From Microvirga ossetica (GTDB lineage Bacteria > Pseudomonadota > Alphaproteobacteria > Rhizobiales > Beijerinckiaceae): 64,000 bases of DNA. The notes under the pieces are model-generated. The model saw only the letters and a list, made by a program, of their open reading frames with translations, ran no database searches and was not told where the DNA came from. The position numbers were made by a program, and so were the translations under genes. Location of the stretch: the NCBI RefSeq assembly GCF_002741015.1, contig NZ_CP016616.1, positions 1,945,501 through 2,009,500 on the forward strand, read 5' to 3'. Shown here piece after piece: positions 12,708 through 20,471 of this stretch; position 1 is the stretch's first letter; the number at the start of each line of letters is the position of its first letter.

Positions 12708-13967
12708 TCAAGGATTGGGCCAGCGGAAATCGTCGGCCCGGCCGGGCCGCGAGCCGGGCACGATCCCGGCCCTCAAGGCGCGCTGGATCGGATAGGCATT
12801 GTCCCCGGTGAGCTTGGGCGGCGCCGTCACCAGCGTTCCGCCGGGCGTCACGTCCTGTCGGGTCAGCGGCAGGACCGGCCCCACGAGCGGCTTCGACGGC
12901 AGAGTCACCGGTGCAGCGGCGTCCGGCGGAGCTGGAATCGCCGCCTCGATGGACGGTGTGGCCGAGCCATCCGCGGGCGTGATGTTCGCCGGGGGGACCG
13001 CAGCCGTGGCCGTTCCGCCCTGCCCGAGAATCCGCTTGATCTCCGTGTCGGCGAAGAAGGCGACCTTCCGCGATCCGGCCCGGGTGAAGAAAATGCCCTC
13101 GTTGGTGCGCAGCTTGGCGGGCTCGCCGTCCACATCGGGGCCGTCCGGCGTGTAGCGGTTCTCATCGTCGACGAAGCCCGGCCAGATATCCACATAGGCG
13201 CCGCCGTTGCGCTGGACGCTCTCCTTGTAGATCTCGTTCATGGCGACGAGGTCGTCTGAGATCTTGCTGTTCTTCATCGGCGGCAGGCCGATCCAGACCA
13301 CGGGGATCCGGCGCTCCTTGAAAACGGTCGCGATCGCGTCGACCCGCTTCCGGTAGAGGTCCTTCCAGCGGTCCGACAGGGGCTCGATCGTCTCGTCGCC
13401 CTCCCGGATCGACTGCCGGTCGCTCGTCCCGAGCATCACGACGGCGACAGAGGTCTTCTGTCCGCCATCGAGGGTCGCCTTGACGAAATTCGGCCAGTCG
13501 GCCGGATCGGCGCGCACGAGGCTGACATCGCCGCGCACCTTCGCGACCACCTCCACGTCCTGGTTCTCGGCGAAATGCGCATCGAGTCCCTGGCGGGCGA
13601 AGCCTGCCAGCGAATCGCCGAACACCACCACATGGGTGCTGGGATCGACCTTCGGCTTCTCCTGTTTCGCGACGGCTGCCGTCGGCGGAGCGGTCCTGCG
13701 AGGCCGCACGACGGGCGCCTGCACGACGGGCGGCGGAGTGTCCTGAACGCCGAGGAAGCGCCTCAGGCTGAATCCCTGCTGGGGCTGCGCCGGCTGCACG
13801 AGCTTTCCGGGATAATAGCCGGGCGGATAAGCCCGCAGATCGCGCCGCGGCTGCTGTTGTTGCTGCTGTTGCGGGTAGTAGCCCGACTGAGCCAGGGCCG
13901 CGCCGCTTCCCAGGCTTGCGAGCAGCACAGCCAGCATCAGTCGGCGGAGGTTCGGCATCAGGGTCAT
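12708..13967 (-). CDS. Exported SGNH/GDSL-fold protein (DUF459-like)
   Basis: A secreted protein of about 419 residues. A signal peptide (LMLAVLLASLGSGAALAQ) is followed by a Gln-rich and Pro-rich linker (run of Q near residue 35) and then an SGNH hydrolase domain from about residue 115. This has block I VVFGDSLAGF, block III VVMLGTSDRQS and the segment VVWIGLPPMKN. The last block, normally containing the catalytic His, is less clear. The family (DUF459) is common in rhizobia and is suspected to modify envelope polysaccharide or peptidoglycan; the substrate is unknown. The ATG at 13967 was chosen because GGA stands 7 bases before it; an ATG at 13979 is the alternative. The lytic transglycosylase gene ends upstream within about 60 bases on the same strand, so the two may be co-transcribed. 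Confidence 0.75.
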   Translation of the reverse strand: MTLMPNLRRLMLAVLLASLGSGAALAQSGYYPQQQQQQQPRRDLRAYPPGYYPGKLVQPAQPQQGFSLRRFLGVQDTPPPVVQAPVVRPRRTAPPTAAVAKQEKPKVDPSTHVVVFGDSLAGFARQGLDAHFAENQDVEVVAKVRGDVSLVRADPADWPNFVKATLDGGQKTSVAVVMLGTSDRQSIREGDETIEPLSDRWKDLYRKRVDAIATVFKERRIPVVWIGLPPMKNSKISDDLVAMNEIYKESVQRNGGAYVDIWPGFVDDENRYTPDGPDVDGEPAKLRTNEGIFFTRAGSRKVAFFADTEIKRILGQGGTATAAVPPANITPADGSATPSIEAAIPAPPDAAAPVTLPSKPLVGPVLPLTRQDVTPGGTLVTAPPKLTGDNAYPIQRALRAGIVPGSRPGRADDFRWPNP

Positions 13968-14023
13968 AGGCGGTTCCATGCAGGGCGGACCAGCCTCGAT
14001 TATAGAGCCTTTGGGGAACTCCG

Positions 14024-15250
14024 TCAGCGGGTGGCGCGCAATTCCCGCAGGACCGCATAATCGGCATAGCCGTCGGGGATCAAGCCGCGCCTGAGCTGGA
14101 AGTTCCGCACGGCCTCCCGGGTCTTGGACCCGAGCTTGCCGTCCGCGGTGCCCTCATAATAGCCGAGGCCGGCGAGGCGCTCCTGCAATTCCTGGCTCTG
14201 ATCTCTGTCCAGCATCGGCCGATCCTTGGGCCATGCCCCCTGGATCGGCAGCCCGCCGAGGAGCCGGTCGCCGAGATGGGCGACGCCCATGGCATAGGCA
14301 TCGGAGGAATTGTAGGCCTTGATCACATCGTAGTTGCGGGTGACCAGGAAGGCCGGTCCGTCGGCGCCGCCCGGCAGGAACAGGCTGGCCTCGCCCGCGC
14401 GCGGCATGGCCTTGCCGTCGATGCGGCGCAGTCCCACCGCCTGCCAGCGGGCGAAATCCTGCTTCAGGTGGCGGAAGTCGAAGCCTTTCGGCAGCGCCAC
14501 CTCAAAACCCCAGGGCAGGCCCGGTTGCCAGCCGTGCTGGCGCAGGTAATTGGCGGTCGAGGCCATGGCGTCGGGAACCGACGACCAGATGTCCCGCACC
14601 CCGTCGCGGTTGCCGTCGACGGCGAATTTCATGAAGCTCGAAGGCATGAACTGGGTCTGCCCCATGGCGCCGGCCCAGGAGCCCAGCATCTTGGAGCGGT
14701 CGATATGCTCCCCTTCCAGGATCTGGAGCGCGGTGAGCAGCTCCTCCTTGAAGAAATCGCCGCGGTAGCCGGTATAGGCCAGCGTTGCGAGCGCCCGCAC
14801 CGCGTAGATCGAGCCGGTGAAGCTGCCGAAATTGGTCTCCATGCCCCAGACGCCGAGCACCACCTGGCGCGGCACCCCATAGGTGCGCTCGACGGCGGCC
14901 AGCGTCTTCGACCATTCGGCAGCCACCTCCTGGCCGCGCTTCAGGCGCTGGGCCGAAATGGCGCCGTTGATGTAGTCCCAGATCGGCCGGACGAACTCCG
15001 ACTGCTTCTTCGTGAGCGCGATGATCTTGGCGTCGGGCTCGACGCCGCGGAAGGCTTCCTCGAAGGTCGCCCGCGACACGCCGCGCGCCTTGGCCGCCGG
15101 CCAGAGCCCCTGTACGAAGCGCTGGAACCCGGCCTCGGAGACGTCCTGCGCCAGGACGGGTGCCGAGGCTGCCGCCACGCCGGCGGTGAAGCTCAGACCG
15201 AGAAGGAGTGCGCCGGAGAGGCGGCGCATCAGGGACAGCTTCTGGCGCAT
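14024..15250 (-). CDS. Lytic murein transglycosylase (MltB type) with peptidoglycan-binding domain
   Basis: A 408-residue exported enzyme. A signal peptide (ALLLGLSFTAGVAAASAPVLA) precedes an MltB-like lytic transglycosylase domain. The catalytic Glu is in GVWGMETNFGSFTG near residue 138, and other family segments are SWAGAMGQTQFMPSSF and YNSSDAYAMGVAHLGDRL. A C-terminal peptidoglycan-binding domain 1 (LQERLAGLGYYEGTADGKLGS, last 60 residues) anchors it to the wall. Such enzymes cleave glycan strands with formation of 1,6-anhydromuramyl ends. No lipobox Cys is visible, so it is probably soluble in the periplasm. It precedes the SGNH hydrolase gene, suggesting a shared envelope role. Confidence 0.9.
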   Translation of the reverse strand: MRQKLSLMRRLSGALLLGLSFTAGVAAASAPVLAQDVSEAGFQRFVQGLWPAAKARGVSRATFEEAFRGVEPDAKIIALTKKQSEFVRPIWDYINGAISAQRLKRGQEVAAEWSKTLAAVERTYGVPRQVVLGVWGMETNFGSFTGSIYAVRALATLAYTGYRGDFFKEELLTALQILEGEHIDRSKMLGSWAGAMGQTQFMPSSFMKFAVDGNRDGVRDIWSSVPDAMASTANYLRQHGWQPGLPWGFEVALPKGFDFRHLKQDFARWQAVGLRRIDGKAMPRAGEASLFLPGGADGPAFLVTRNYDVIKAYNSSDAYAMGVAHLGDRLLGGLPIQGAWPKDRPMLDRDQSQELQERLAGLGYYEGTADGKLGSKTREAVRNFQLRRGLIPDGYADYAVLRELRATR

Positions 15251-15544
15251 GAAAGTCGCTCACGGAAACAGGACAGATCTGTTCTGCTATTGCGACACTA
15301 AGCAGGTTAACACGCGGTTGACAGATACCTTGTTGCGCGTGCGGCGTTATGCGCCGCTCCTCCCGATCTCGCGCCCGATGAGACGCAGCCTTCGCCGATC
15401 GGCCCGTCCATCTCCTCAAAAGCGCCGTTGTTGACAGCTTAACCGGAACCGTTCAGCCGCAATTCAGGCGGCCGAAGCTTGACCTTTACCGGTTTTCTTT
15501 TCCAGGTCCTGGCTTAGATTACCCTTCCTTTCCAATGCTCAATC

Positions 15545-16423
15545 ATGGCCCCATCAATGAAGCGTATCCGCAAAGCAGTTCTGCCCGTCGCCGGTCTCGG
15601 CACCCGGTTCCTGCCGGCAACCAAGGCTGTCCCCAAGGAGATGCTGTGCGTCGTCGACCGCCCCGTCGTGCAACACGTGGTCGATGAGGCGCGCGCCGCC
15701 GGGATCGAGCACTTCATCTTCGTCACCGGCCGCAACAAGGCAGTGATCGAGGACCATTTCGACATCGCCTACGAGCTCAACCGCACGCTCGAAGGCCGCA
15801 GCAAGACCAAGGAACTCGAGCTTCTGGCCAAGGATCAGCCGAAGGCCGGGCAGACGAGCTTCACCCGCCAGCAGGAGCCGCTCGGCCTGGGCCATGCAGT
15901 CTGGTGCGCCCGTGAGCTCGTCGGCGACGAGCCCTTCGCCGTGATCCTGCCCGACATGCTCAGCCGCCGCTCCATGGAGCAGATGATCGCAGCCTACGAC
16001 AAGCACGGCGGCAACATCATCGCCGTCGAGGAGGTGCCCGCGGACCAGACGCACCAATACGGCATCGTCTCGGTTGGCCAGGAATTCGGCCAGACCTTCG
16101 AGATCACCGGCATGGTCGAGAAGCCGCCGAAGGGCACTGCGCCGTCGAACTACATCATCTCCGGACGCTACATCCTGCAGCCGCAGGTCTTCGACCTGCT
16201 CTCGACCCAGGAGCGCGGCGCCGGCAACGAGATCCAGCTGACGGATTCGATGATCCGCCTGATGAAGGAGCAGCCCTTCTTCGGCATGAAGTACGAGGGC
16301 AAGACCTACGACACGGGCTCCAAGATCGGCTTCCTCATGGCCAACGTGGCCTATGCCCTGGAGCGCGAGGAGCTTTCGGCCGATTTCCGCCGCGAGCTCG
16401 AGGCCCTGCTGCGGCAGAAGTAG
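15545..16423 (+). CDS. galU: UTP-glucose-1-phosphate uridylyltransferase
   Basis: A 292-residue nucleotidyltransferase that makes UDP-glucose, the donor for exopolysaccharide, lipopolysaccharide core and periplasmic glucans. The N-terminal signature KAVLPVAGLGTRFLPATKAVPKE is intact. Further signatures are QHVVDEARAAGI, LGHAVWCARE, FAVILPDM, MVEKPP and the GNEIQLTDS segment. Length is normal. Two starts are possible: ATG 15545 (used) or ATG 15557, which gives the more usual MKRIRK N-terminus; neither has a clear Shine-Dalgarno sequence. It diverges from the transglycosylase gene across a 294-base gap containing two TTGACAG stretches. kdsD follows 61 bases downstream. Confidence 0.95.
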   Translation: MAPSMKRIRKAVLPVAGLGTRFLPATKAVPKEMLCVVDRPVVQHVVDEARAAGIEHFIFVTGRNKAVIEDHFDIAYELNRTLEGRSKTKELELLAKDQPKAGQTSFTRQQEPLGLGHAVWCARELVGDEPFAVILPDMLSRRSMEQMIAAYDKHGGNIIAVEEVPADQTHQYGIVSVGQEFGQTFEITGMVEKPPKGTAPSNYIISGRYILQPQVFDLLSTQERGAGNEIQLTDSMIRLMKEQPFFGMKYEGKTYDTGSKIGFLMANVAYALEREELSADFRRELEALLRQK

Positions 16424-16484
16424 CAAGCGCGAGGGTTCCGCCAGAGGGTTCCTCATGGCCGCCCGCTTATGCTAAAGGGCGGCC

Positions 16485-17477
16485 ATGGCACTTGCACAAC
16501 AAGCTCCCCATTCACCCGACCCCATCGCCTCGGCCCTGCGCACGCTCGAGACCGAGCGGGACGGCCTGACGATCCTGATGGAGGCCATCGGCAACGGCCT
16601 CGGCTCCTATTTTACGGCCGCGGTCGAAACGCTGGCTGCGGCCAGGGGCCGGGTCGTCGTCACCGGGATGGGCAAGTCGGGCCATGTGGGCCGCAAGATC
16701 ACCGCCACCTTCGCCTCGACGGGCACACCTTCCCACTACGTCCATCCGGCCGAGGCGAGCCACGGCGATCTCGGCATGATCCAGACCGACGACGTGATCA
16801 TCGCCCTGTCCTGGTCGGGCGAGACGGCGGAGCTTGCCGACATCATCGCCTATTCCCGGCGCTTCCGGGTGCCGCTGATCGCGCTGACCTCGAATGCGGA
16901 ATCGACCCTGGGACGCGCCGCCGACATCTGCCTGACCCTGCCGAAGGCCAAGGAGGCCTGCCCCAACGGGCTTGCCCCCACCACCTCGACCACGATCCAG
17001 CTCGCACTCGGCGACGCCCTCGCGGTCGCTCTTCTCGAAAAGCGCGGCTTCACGGCGGAGCATTTCAAGGTGTTTCATCCGGGCGGCAAGCTCGGTGCCC
17101 GCCTCAAGCTCGTGCGCGACATCATGCATATCGGCGAGCGCCTTCCCGTCGTCGGACTCGAAGCCCGCATGGACGAAGCCATCGGCGAGATCGGCCGCAA
17201 GGGCTTCGGCGCCGTGATCGTGGTCAATTCCGACGGCACGCTCGCCGGCATCGTCACCGACGGCGACCTGCGCCGCCACCTGACGCCGGACCTCATGACC
17301 CTGCCGGTGACGGCGATCATGACCAAGACCCCGCGCACCATCGCGCCCGACGCCCTGGTCGCCACCGCCCTTGAGATGGAAGAGGCCTCCCGGATCACGG
17401 CCCTCATCGTGGTCGAGAACGGCCGGCCCGTCGGCCTCGTGCATTACCTCGACCTGCTGCGCGCCGGCGCGGCCTGA
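16485..17477 (+). CDS. kdsD: Arabinose-5-phosphate isomerase (KpsF/GutQ family)
   Basis: A 330-residue protein with an N-terminal SIS sugar-isomerase domain and two C-terminal CBS domains. The SIS domain shows GMGKSGHVGRKI near residue 62, the zinc-site and substrate segment TPSHYVHPAEASHGDLG, and LSWSGETAEL. The CBS pair runs from DIMHIGERLP to VTDGDLRRH and from IMTKTPRTI to the end. The enzyme interconverts ribulose-5-phosphate and arabinose-5-phosphate, the first step to Kdo for lipopolysaccharide. It lies downstream of galU, consistent with an envelope sugar operon. A palindromic repeat (family A) begins 17 bases after the stop and may end the transcript. Confidence 0.93.
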   Translation: MALAQQAPHSPDPIASALRTLETERDGLTILMEAIGNGLGSYFTAAVETLAAARGRVVVTGMGKSGHVGRKITATFASTGTPSHYVHPAEASHGDLGMIQTDDVIIALSWSGETAELADIIAYSRRFRVPLIALTSNAESTLGRAADICLTLPKAKEACPNGLAPTTSTTIQLALGDALAVALLEKRGFTAEHFKVFHPGGKLGARLKLVRDIMHIGERLPVVGLEARMDEAIGEIGRKGFGAVIVVNSDGTLAGIVTDGDLRRHLTPDLMTLPVTAIMTKTPRTIAPDALVATALEMEEASRITALIVVENGRPVGLVHYLDLLRAGAA

Positions 17478-17493
17478 AGGTCTGCCACACAGC

Positions 17494-17598
17494 CCTCATC
17501 CTGAGGAGGCCGTCAGGCCGTCTCGAAGGACGAGGGCGTCTCCAGTGTGCCTTGGATTCTCCTTCGAGACGCCACTTCGTGGCTCCTCAGGATGAGGG
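17494..17598. repeat. Palindromic repeat (family A)
   Basis: The left arm CCTCATCCTGAGGAG, with CGTCTCGAAGGA inside it, is mirrored by TCCTTCGAGACG and GCTCCTCAGGATGAGG. The same family occurs at 19181, 34151, 46121 and, rearranged, at 50287. It fills the gap between the convergent kdsD and nfeD genes. Confidence 0.85.
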
Positions 17599-17629
17599 GA
17601 GAGATTTACGAGCCAGACTGTCAGGATGC

Positions 17630-18079
17630 TCACGGATCATCCACCACCAGGGTCGTTCCCTCGACCCGCACGACCCTGACCTTGGCGCCGGCGAAGCGGT
17701 CGGCGCCCGTCACCCGCCAGGAGCTGTCGTCGACACGGATGCGGCCCTCGCCGTCCTTGATTGGTGCCTCGAGGGTGAAGACCCGCCCGACCAGGGATTG
17801 TCCGCGCTGGTTGAGCGGGGCGGCATCGGTCTCCGGCGGCGTCTTGGACCGCATGACGAACCGCCCCAGAACGACCGCTCCGACCGAGAGCAGCGCGAAG
17901 AAAAGCGCCGCGGTCTGCCAGGATAGACCCAAAACCGCATCCAGCAACCCAGTGACGATGGCGGCTAATCCGAGCCAGAGGAAGAACGAGCCCGGCGCGA
18001 TCAGTTCGACGCCGATCAAGACGACGCCGAGGATGATCCAGGCCCAGGCTCCCAGGCTGATGAAAGCGTTCTGGATCAT
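17630..18079 (-). CDS. NfeD-family membrane protein
   Basis: A 149-residue protein with three hydrophobic segments (about residues 10-28, 30-50 and 56-75) and a C-terminal soluble beta-barrel (OB-like) domain starting near GQSLVGRVFTLEAPI. Short NfeD proteins of this kind partner with SPFH proteins in membrane microdomains. The gene overlaps the upstream SPFH gene by 4 bases on the same strand, the classical two-gene arrangement. The ATG at 18079 lies in that overlap. Its exact role is unknown; quality control of membrane proteins is the usual suggestion. Confidence 0.88.
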   Translation of the reverse strand: MIQNAFISLGAWAWIILGVVLIGVELIAPGSFFLWLGLAAIVTGLLDAVLGLSWQTAALFFALLSVGAVVLGRFVMRSKTPPETDAAPLNQRGQSLVGRVFTLEAPIKDGEGRIRVDDSSWRVTGADRFAGAKVRVVRVEGTTLVVDDP

Positions 18080-19062
18080 GGACGCTCACTTCCTCCCGTC
18101 ACCGTAGGAACAGTGCGGGCGGGCTTGTTGAGACCCGCCCCACCTTCGCCGAACACGGATCTGGTCAGCTCCGCGATGCCGCCGAGCGTTCCGGCAAGAC
18201 CGGCCGCCTCGATGGGCACGATCACCACCTTCTGGTTCGGCGCCGAGGCGAGAGCGCGGATCGCGTCGATGTATTTTTCCGCCACGATGAAATTCGCCGC
18301 GGCGAGATCGCCCTTCGTGATCGCCTCGCTGACCATGCCGGTGGCCCTGGCCTCGGCCTCCGCCTGCCGCTCGCGCGCCTCCGCATCGCGGAAGGCCGCT
18401 TCCTTGCGGCCTTCGGCAGCGAGGATCTGCGACTGCTTCTGACCCTCGGCGCGCAGGATCTCCGCCTGGCGCAGGCCTTCCGCCTCGAGCACGGCGGCGC
18501 GCTTCTCGCGCTCGGCCTTCATCTGCCGCGCCATGGCGCCGGCGAGATCCTGCGGCGGGAGGATGTCCTTGATCTCGACGCGCGTGACCTTGGCGCCCCA
18601 GGGCGAGGCGGCGGCATCGACGACGCGCAGCAGCCGCTCGTTGATCTCATCGCGATGGGAGAGAAGCTGGTCGAGATCCATGGAGCCGACGACCGTGCGG
18701 ATATTGGTCATCGTCAGCACCAGGAGCGCCTGGTTCAGGTTCGAGACTTCATAGGAAGCCTTGGCGGCATCCAGGATTTGATAGAAGGCGGCCGCGTCGA
18801 TGGTGACGCCCGCATTGTCCCGGGTGAAGGCCTCCTGGCTCGGAACGTCGAGCACCTGCTCCATGACGTTCACCTTTTTCCCGATCTGATCGATATAGGG
18901 CACGATCAGGCCGAGGCCCGGCGTGAGCGTGCGCGAATAGCGCCCGAACCGCTCGACCGTATAGGCATAGCCCTGCGGGACCGTCCTGATGCCCATGGCG
19001 ATCGTCACGATGACGACGAGGACCAGGACGATGACGAAGATGTCGAAACCACTCAGCGGCAT
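18076..19062 (-). CDS. SPFH-domain protein (QmcA/stomatin-like)
   Basis: A 328-residue membrane-anchored protein. One N-terminal helix (FDIFVIVLVLVVIVTIAMG) is followed by an SPFH/Band 7 domain (VPQGYAYTVERFGRYSRTLTPGL to DLDQLLSHRDEIN, about residues 25-175). Next comes a long Glu/Ala/Arg-rich coiled coil (about 185-260) and a hydrophobic oligomerisation tail. This order fits QmcA-like proteins that form large ring assemblies with NfeD partners. The ATG at 19062 was chosen because six G stand four bases before it; the TTG five codons upstream lacks this. It is translationally coupled to the NfeD gene. Confidence 0.9.
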   Translation of the reverse strand: MPLSGFDIFVIVLVLVVIVTIAMGIRTVPQGYAYTVERFGRYSRTLTPGLGLIVPYIDQIGKKVNVMEQVLDVPSQEAFTRDNAGVTIDAAAFYQILDAAKASYEVSNLNQALLVLTMTNIRTVVGSMDLDQLLSHRDEINERLLRVVDAAASPWGAKVTRVEIKDILPPQDLAGAMARQMKAEREKRAAVLEAEGLRQAEILRAEGQKQSQILAAEGRKEAAFRDAEARERQAEAEARATGMVSEAITKGDLAAANFIVAEKYIDAIRALASAPNQKVVIVPIEAAGLAGTLGGIAELTRSVFGEGGAGLNKPARTVPTVTGGSERP

Positions 19063-19180
19063 GAGCCCCCCAGGCAACCCCGTTGCAGAGGGCTCACGCT
19101 AACGCAAACAGGCTTCGCGTCCTAGAGCGGTGCATCGTCAGCTCGATGGCCGGTCCTTCGCTACTTGGATAATCCTCTGT

Positions 19181-19282
19181 CCTCATCCTGAGGAGGTCAC
19201 GAAGTGACCGTCTCGAAGGATGTTCCAGTGCTCTCTGGACCCTCCTTCGAGACGCCGCTTTCAGCGGCTCCTCAGGATGAGG
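19181..19282. repeat. Palindromic repeat (family A)
   Basis: Same design as 17494-17598, with arms CCTCATCCTGAGGAG and GCTCCTCAGGATGAGG. It separates hemH from the SPFH gene upstream region and ends 18 bases from the hemH stop codon. Confidence 0.85.
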
Positions 19283-19300
19283 TGTGAGTTTTAGCGATTG

Positions 19301-20362
19301 CTAGATCCACCCCTGAAGCTCGCGCTCGACGACATGATTGATGACGCGCATGCCGTCGTCGCCGTCGTTGAGGCAGGGCAGATAGGCGAATTGCTCGCCG
19401 CCGTGATGCATGAAGATCTCGCGGTTCTCGACGTCGAGCTCTTCCAGGGTCTCCAGGCAATCCGCCGAGAATCCTGGCGCGACGATGGCCATGCGCTTCA
19501 CGCCGCTGGAAGCCAGAGCCTCCACTGTCTTGTCCGTGTAGGGCTGCAGCCATTCCGCCTTGCCGAAGCGGGATTGGAAGCTCATGCGGAGCTTGTCCTC
19601 GGGCCAGCCGAAGGCCTCGCGCATCAGGCGCCAGGTCTTCACGCACTGGCAATGGTAGGGATCGCCCTTGAGCAGGTATTCCTTCGGCACGCCGTGGAAG
19701 GAGACGAGGATGACCTCCGGCTCGAAGGTGAGTTTCGCCAGCTCCTTCTTCATGGAAGCGACGAGGGCGTCGATATAGACCGGATCGTCGTGGTAGGGCG
19801 GCGAGACGCGCACGCTCGGCTGCCAGCGCATGTCCATGAGCGCGCGGAAGGCCTGATCGCAGGCGGTGGCCGAAGTCGCAGCCGCGTATTGCGGGTAGAG
19901 CGGCACCAGGAGAATGCGGTCGCAACCCTGATCGAGGAGGGCCTGGATACGCTCGCGCACCTCCGGCTTGCCGTAGCGCATGGCCCAATCGACAGTGACC
20001 CTGTCACCGGCGACGGTCCTCAGGTGCTCGGCGACCCTCTCGGCTTGGTTGCGGGTGATGGTCTTGAGTGGGCCCTCGTCACGCTCGTTGTTCCAGATCG
20101 ACGCGTAATCGCGGCCCTTGGGGCCGGGGCGCTTGGTGAGGATGATGAGGTTGAGGATCGGCCACCAGATGAGGCGCGGAGTCTCGATGACGCGCCGATC
20201 GGAGAGAAACTCCTTCAGGTAGCGCCGCATCGGCCAGTAGCCGGTGCCCTCCGGCGTTCCCAGGTTCATCAGAAGAACGCCGATCCGCCCGGCCCTCGCA
20301 GGCGGGTGGTCCACCGGGCGGACGCCCTGGCGCAGATCGGTCAGTTTCACGCTCTCGTTCAT
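19301..20362 (-). CDS. hemH: Ferrochelatase
   Basis: A 353-residue enzyme that inserts Fe2+ into protoporphyrin IX, the last step of protohaem synthesis. Visible signatures are IGVLLMNLGTPEG near residue 26, AMRYGKP, ILLVPLYPQYAAATSAT, the catalytic-His strand VSFHGVP near residue 208, CQCVKTWRLM, FQSRFGKAEWLQPYT and the second active-site region IVAPGFSADCLETLEEL. The ATG at 20362 was chosen because AAGGGG precedes it by 7 bases and it gives the usual N-terminus. The same frame stays open about 390 bases further upstream, but that stretch is antisense-like low-quality sequence inside the kinase gene. The C-terminal half lacks the extra 2Fe-2S cysteines of some ferrochelatases. Confidence 0.95.
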   Translation of the reverse strand: MNESVKLTDLRQGVRPVDHPPARAGRIGVLLMNLGTPEGTGYWPMRRYLKEFLSDRRVIETPRLIWWPILNLIILTKRPGPKGRDYASIWNNERDEGPLKTITRNQAERVAEHLRTVAGDRVTVDWAMRYGKPEVRERIQALLDQGCDRILLVPLYPQYAAATSATACDQAFRALMDMRWQPSVRVSPPYHDDPVYIDALVASMKKELAKLTFEPEVILVSFHGVPKEYLLKGDPYHCQCVKTWRLMREAFGWPEDKLRMSFQSRFGKAEWLQPYTDKTVEALASSGVKRMAIVAPGFSADCLETLEELDVENREIFMHHGGEQFAYLPCLNDGDDGMRVINHVVERELQGWI

Positions 20363-20471
20363 CAACAGCCCCTTGGCCGCAGAATTCTCGGCGAATCCCG
20401 CTCTTGGATCGGCTCTAGATAAGAGGTTGCGGCGGTTCCGCCAACAGGACGCCTCAGCGCATCGGCCCGGG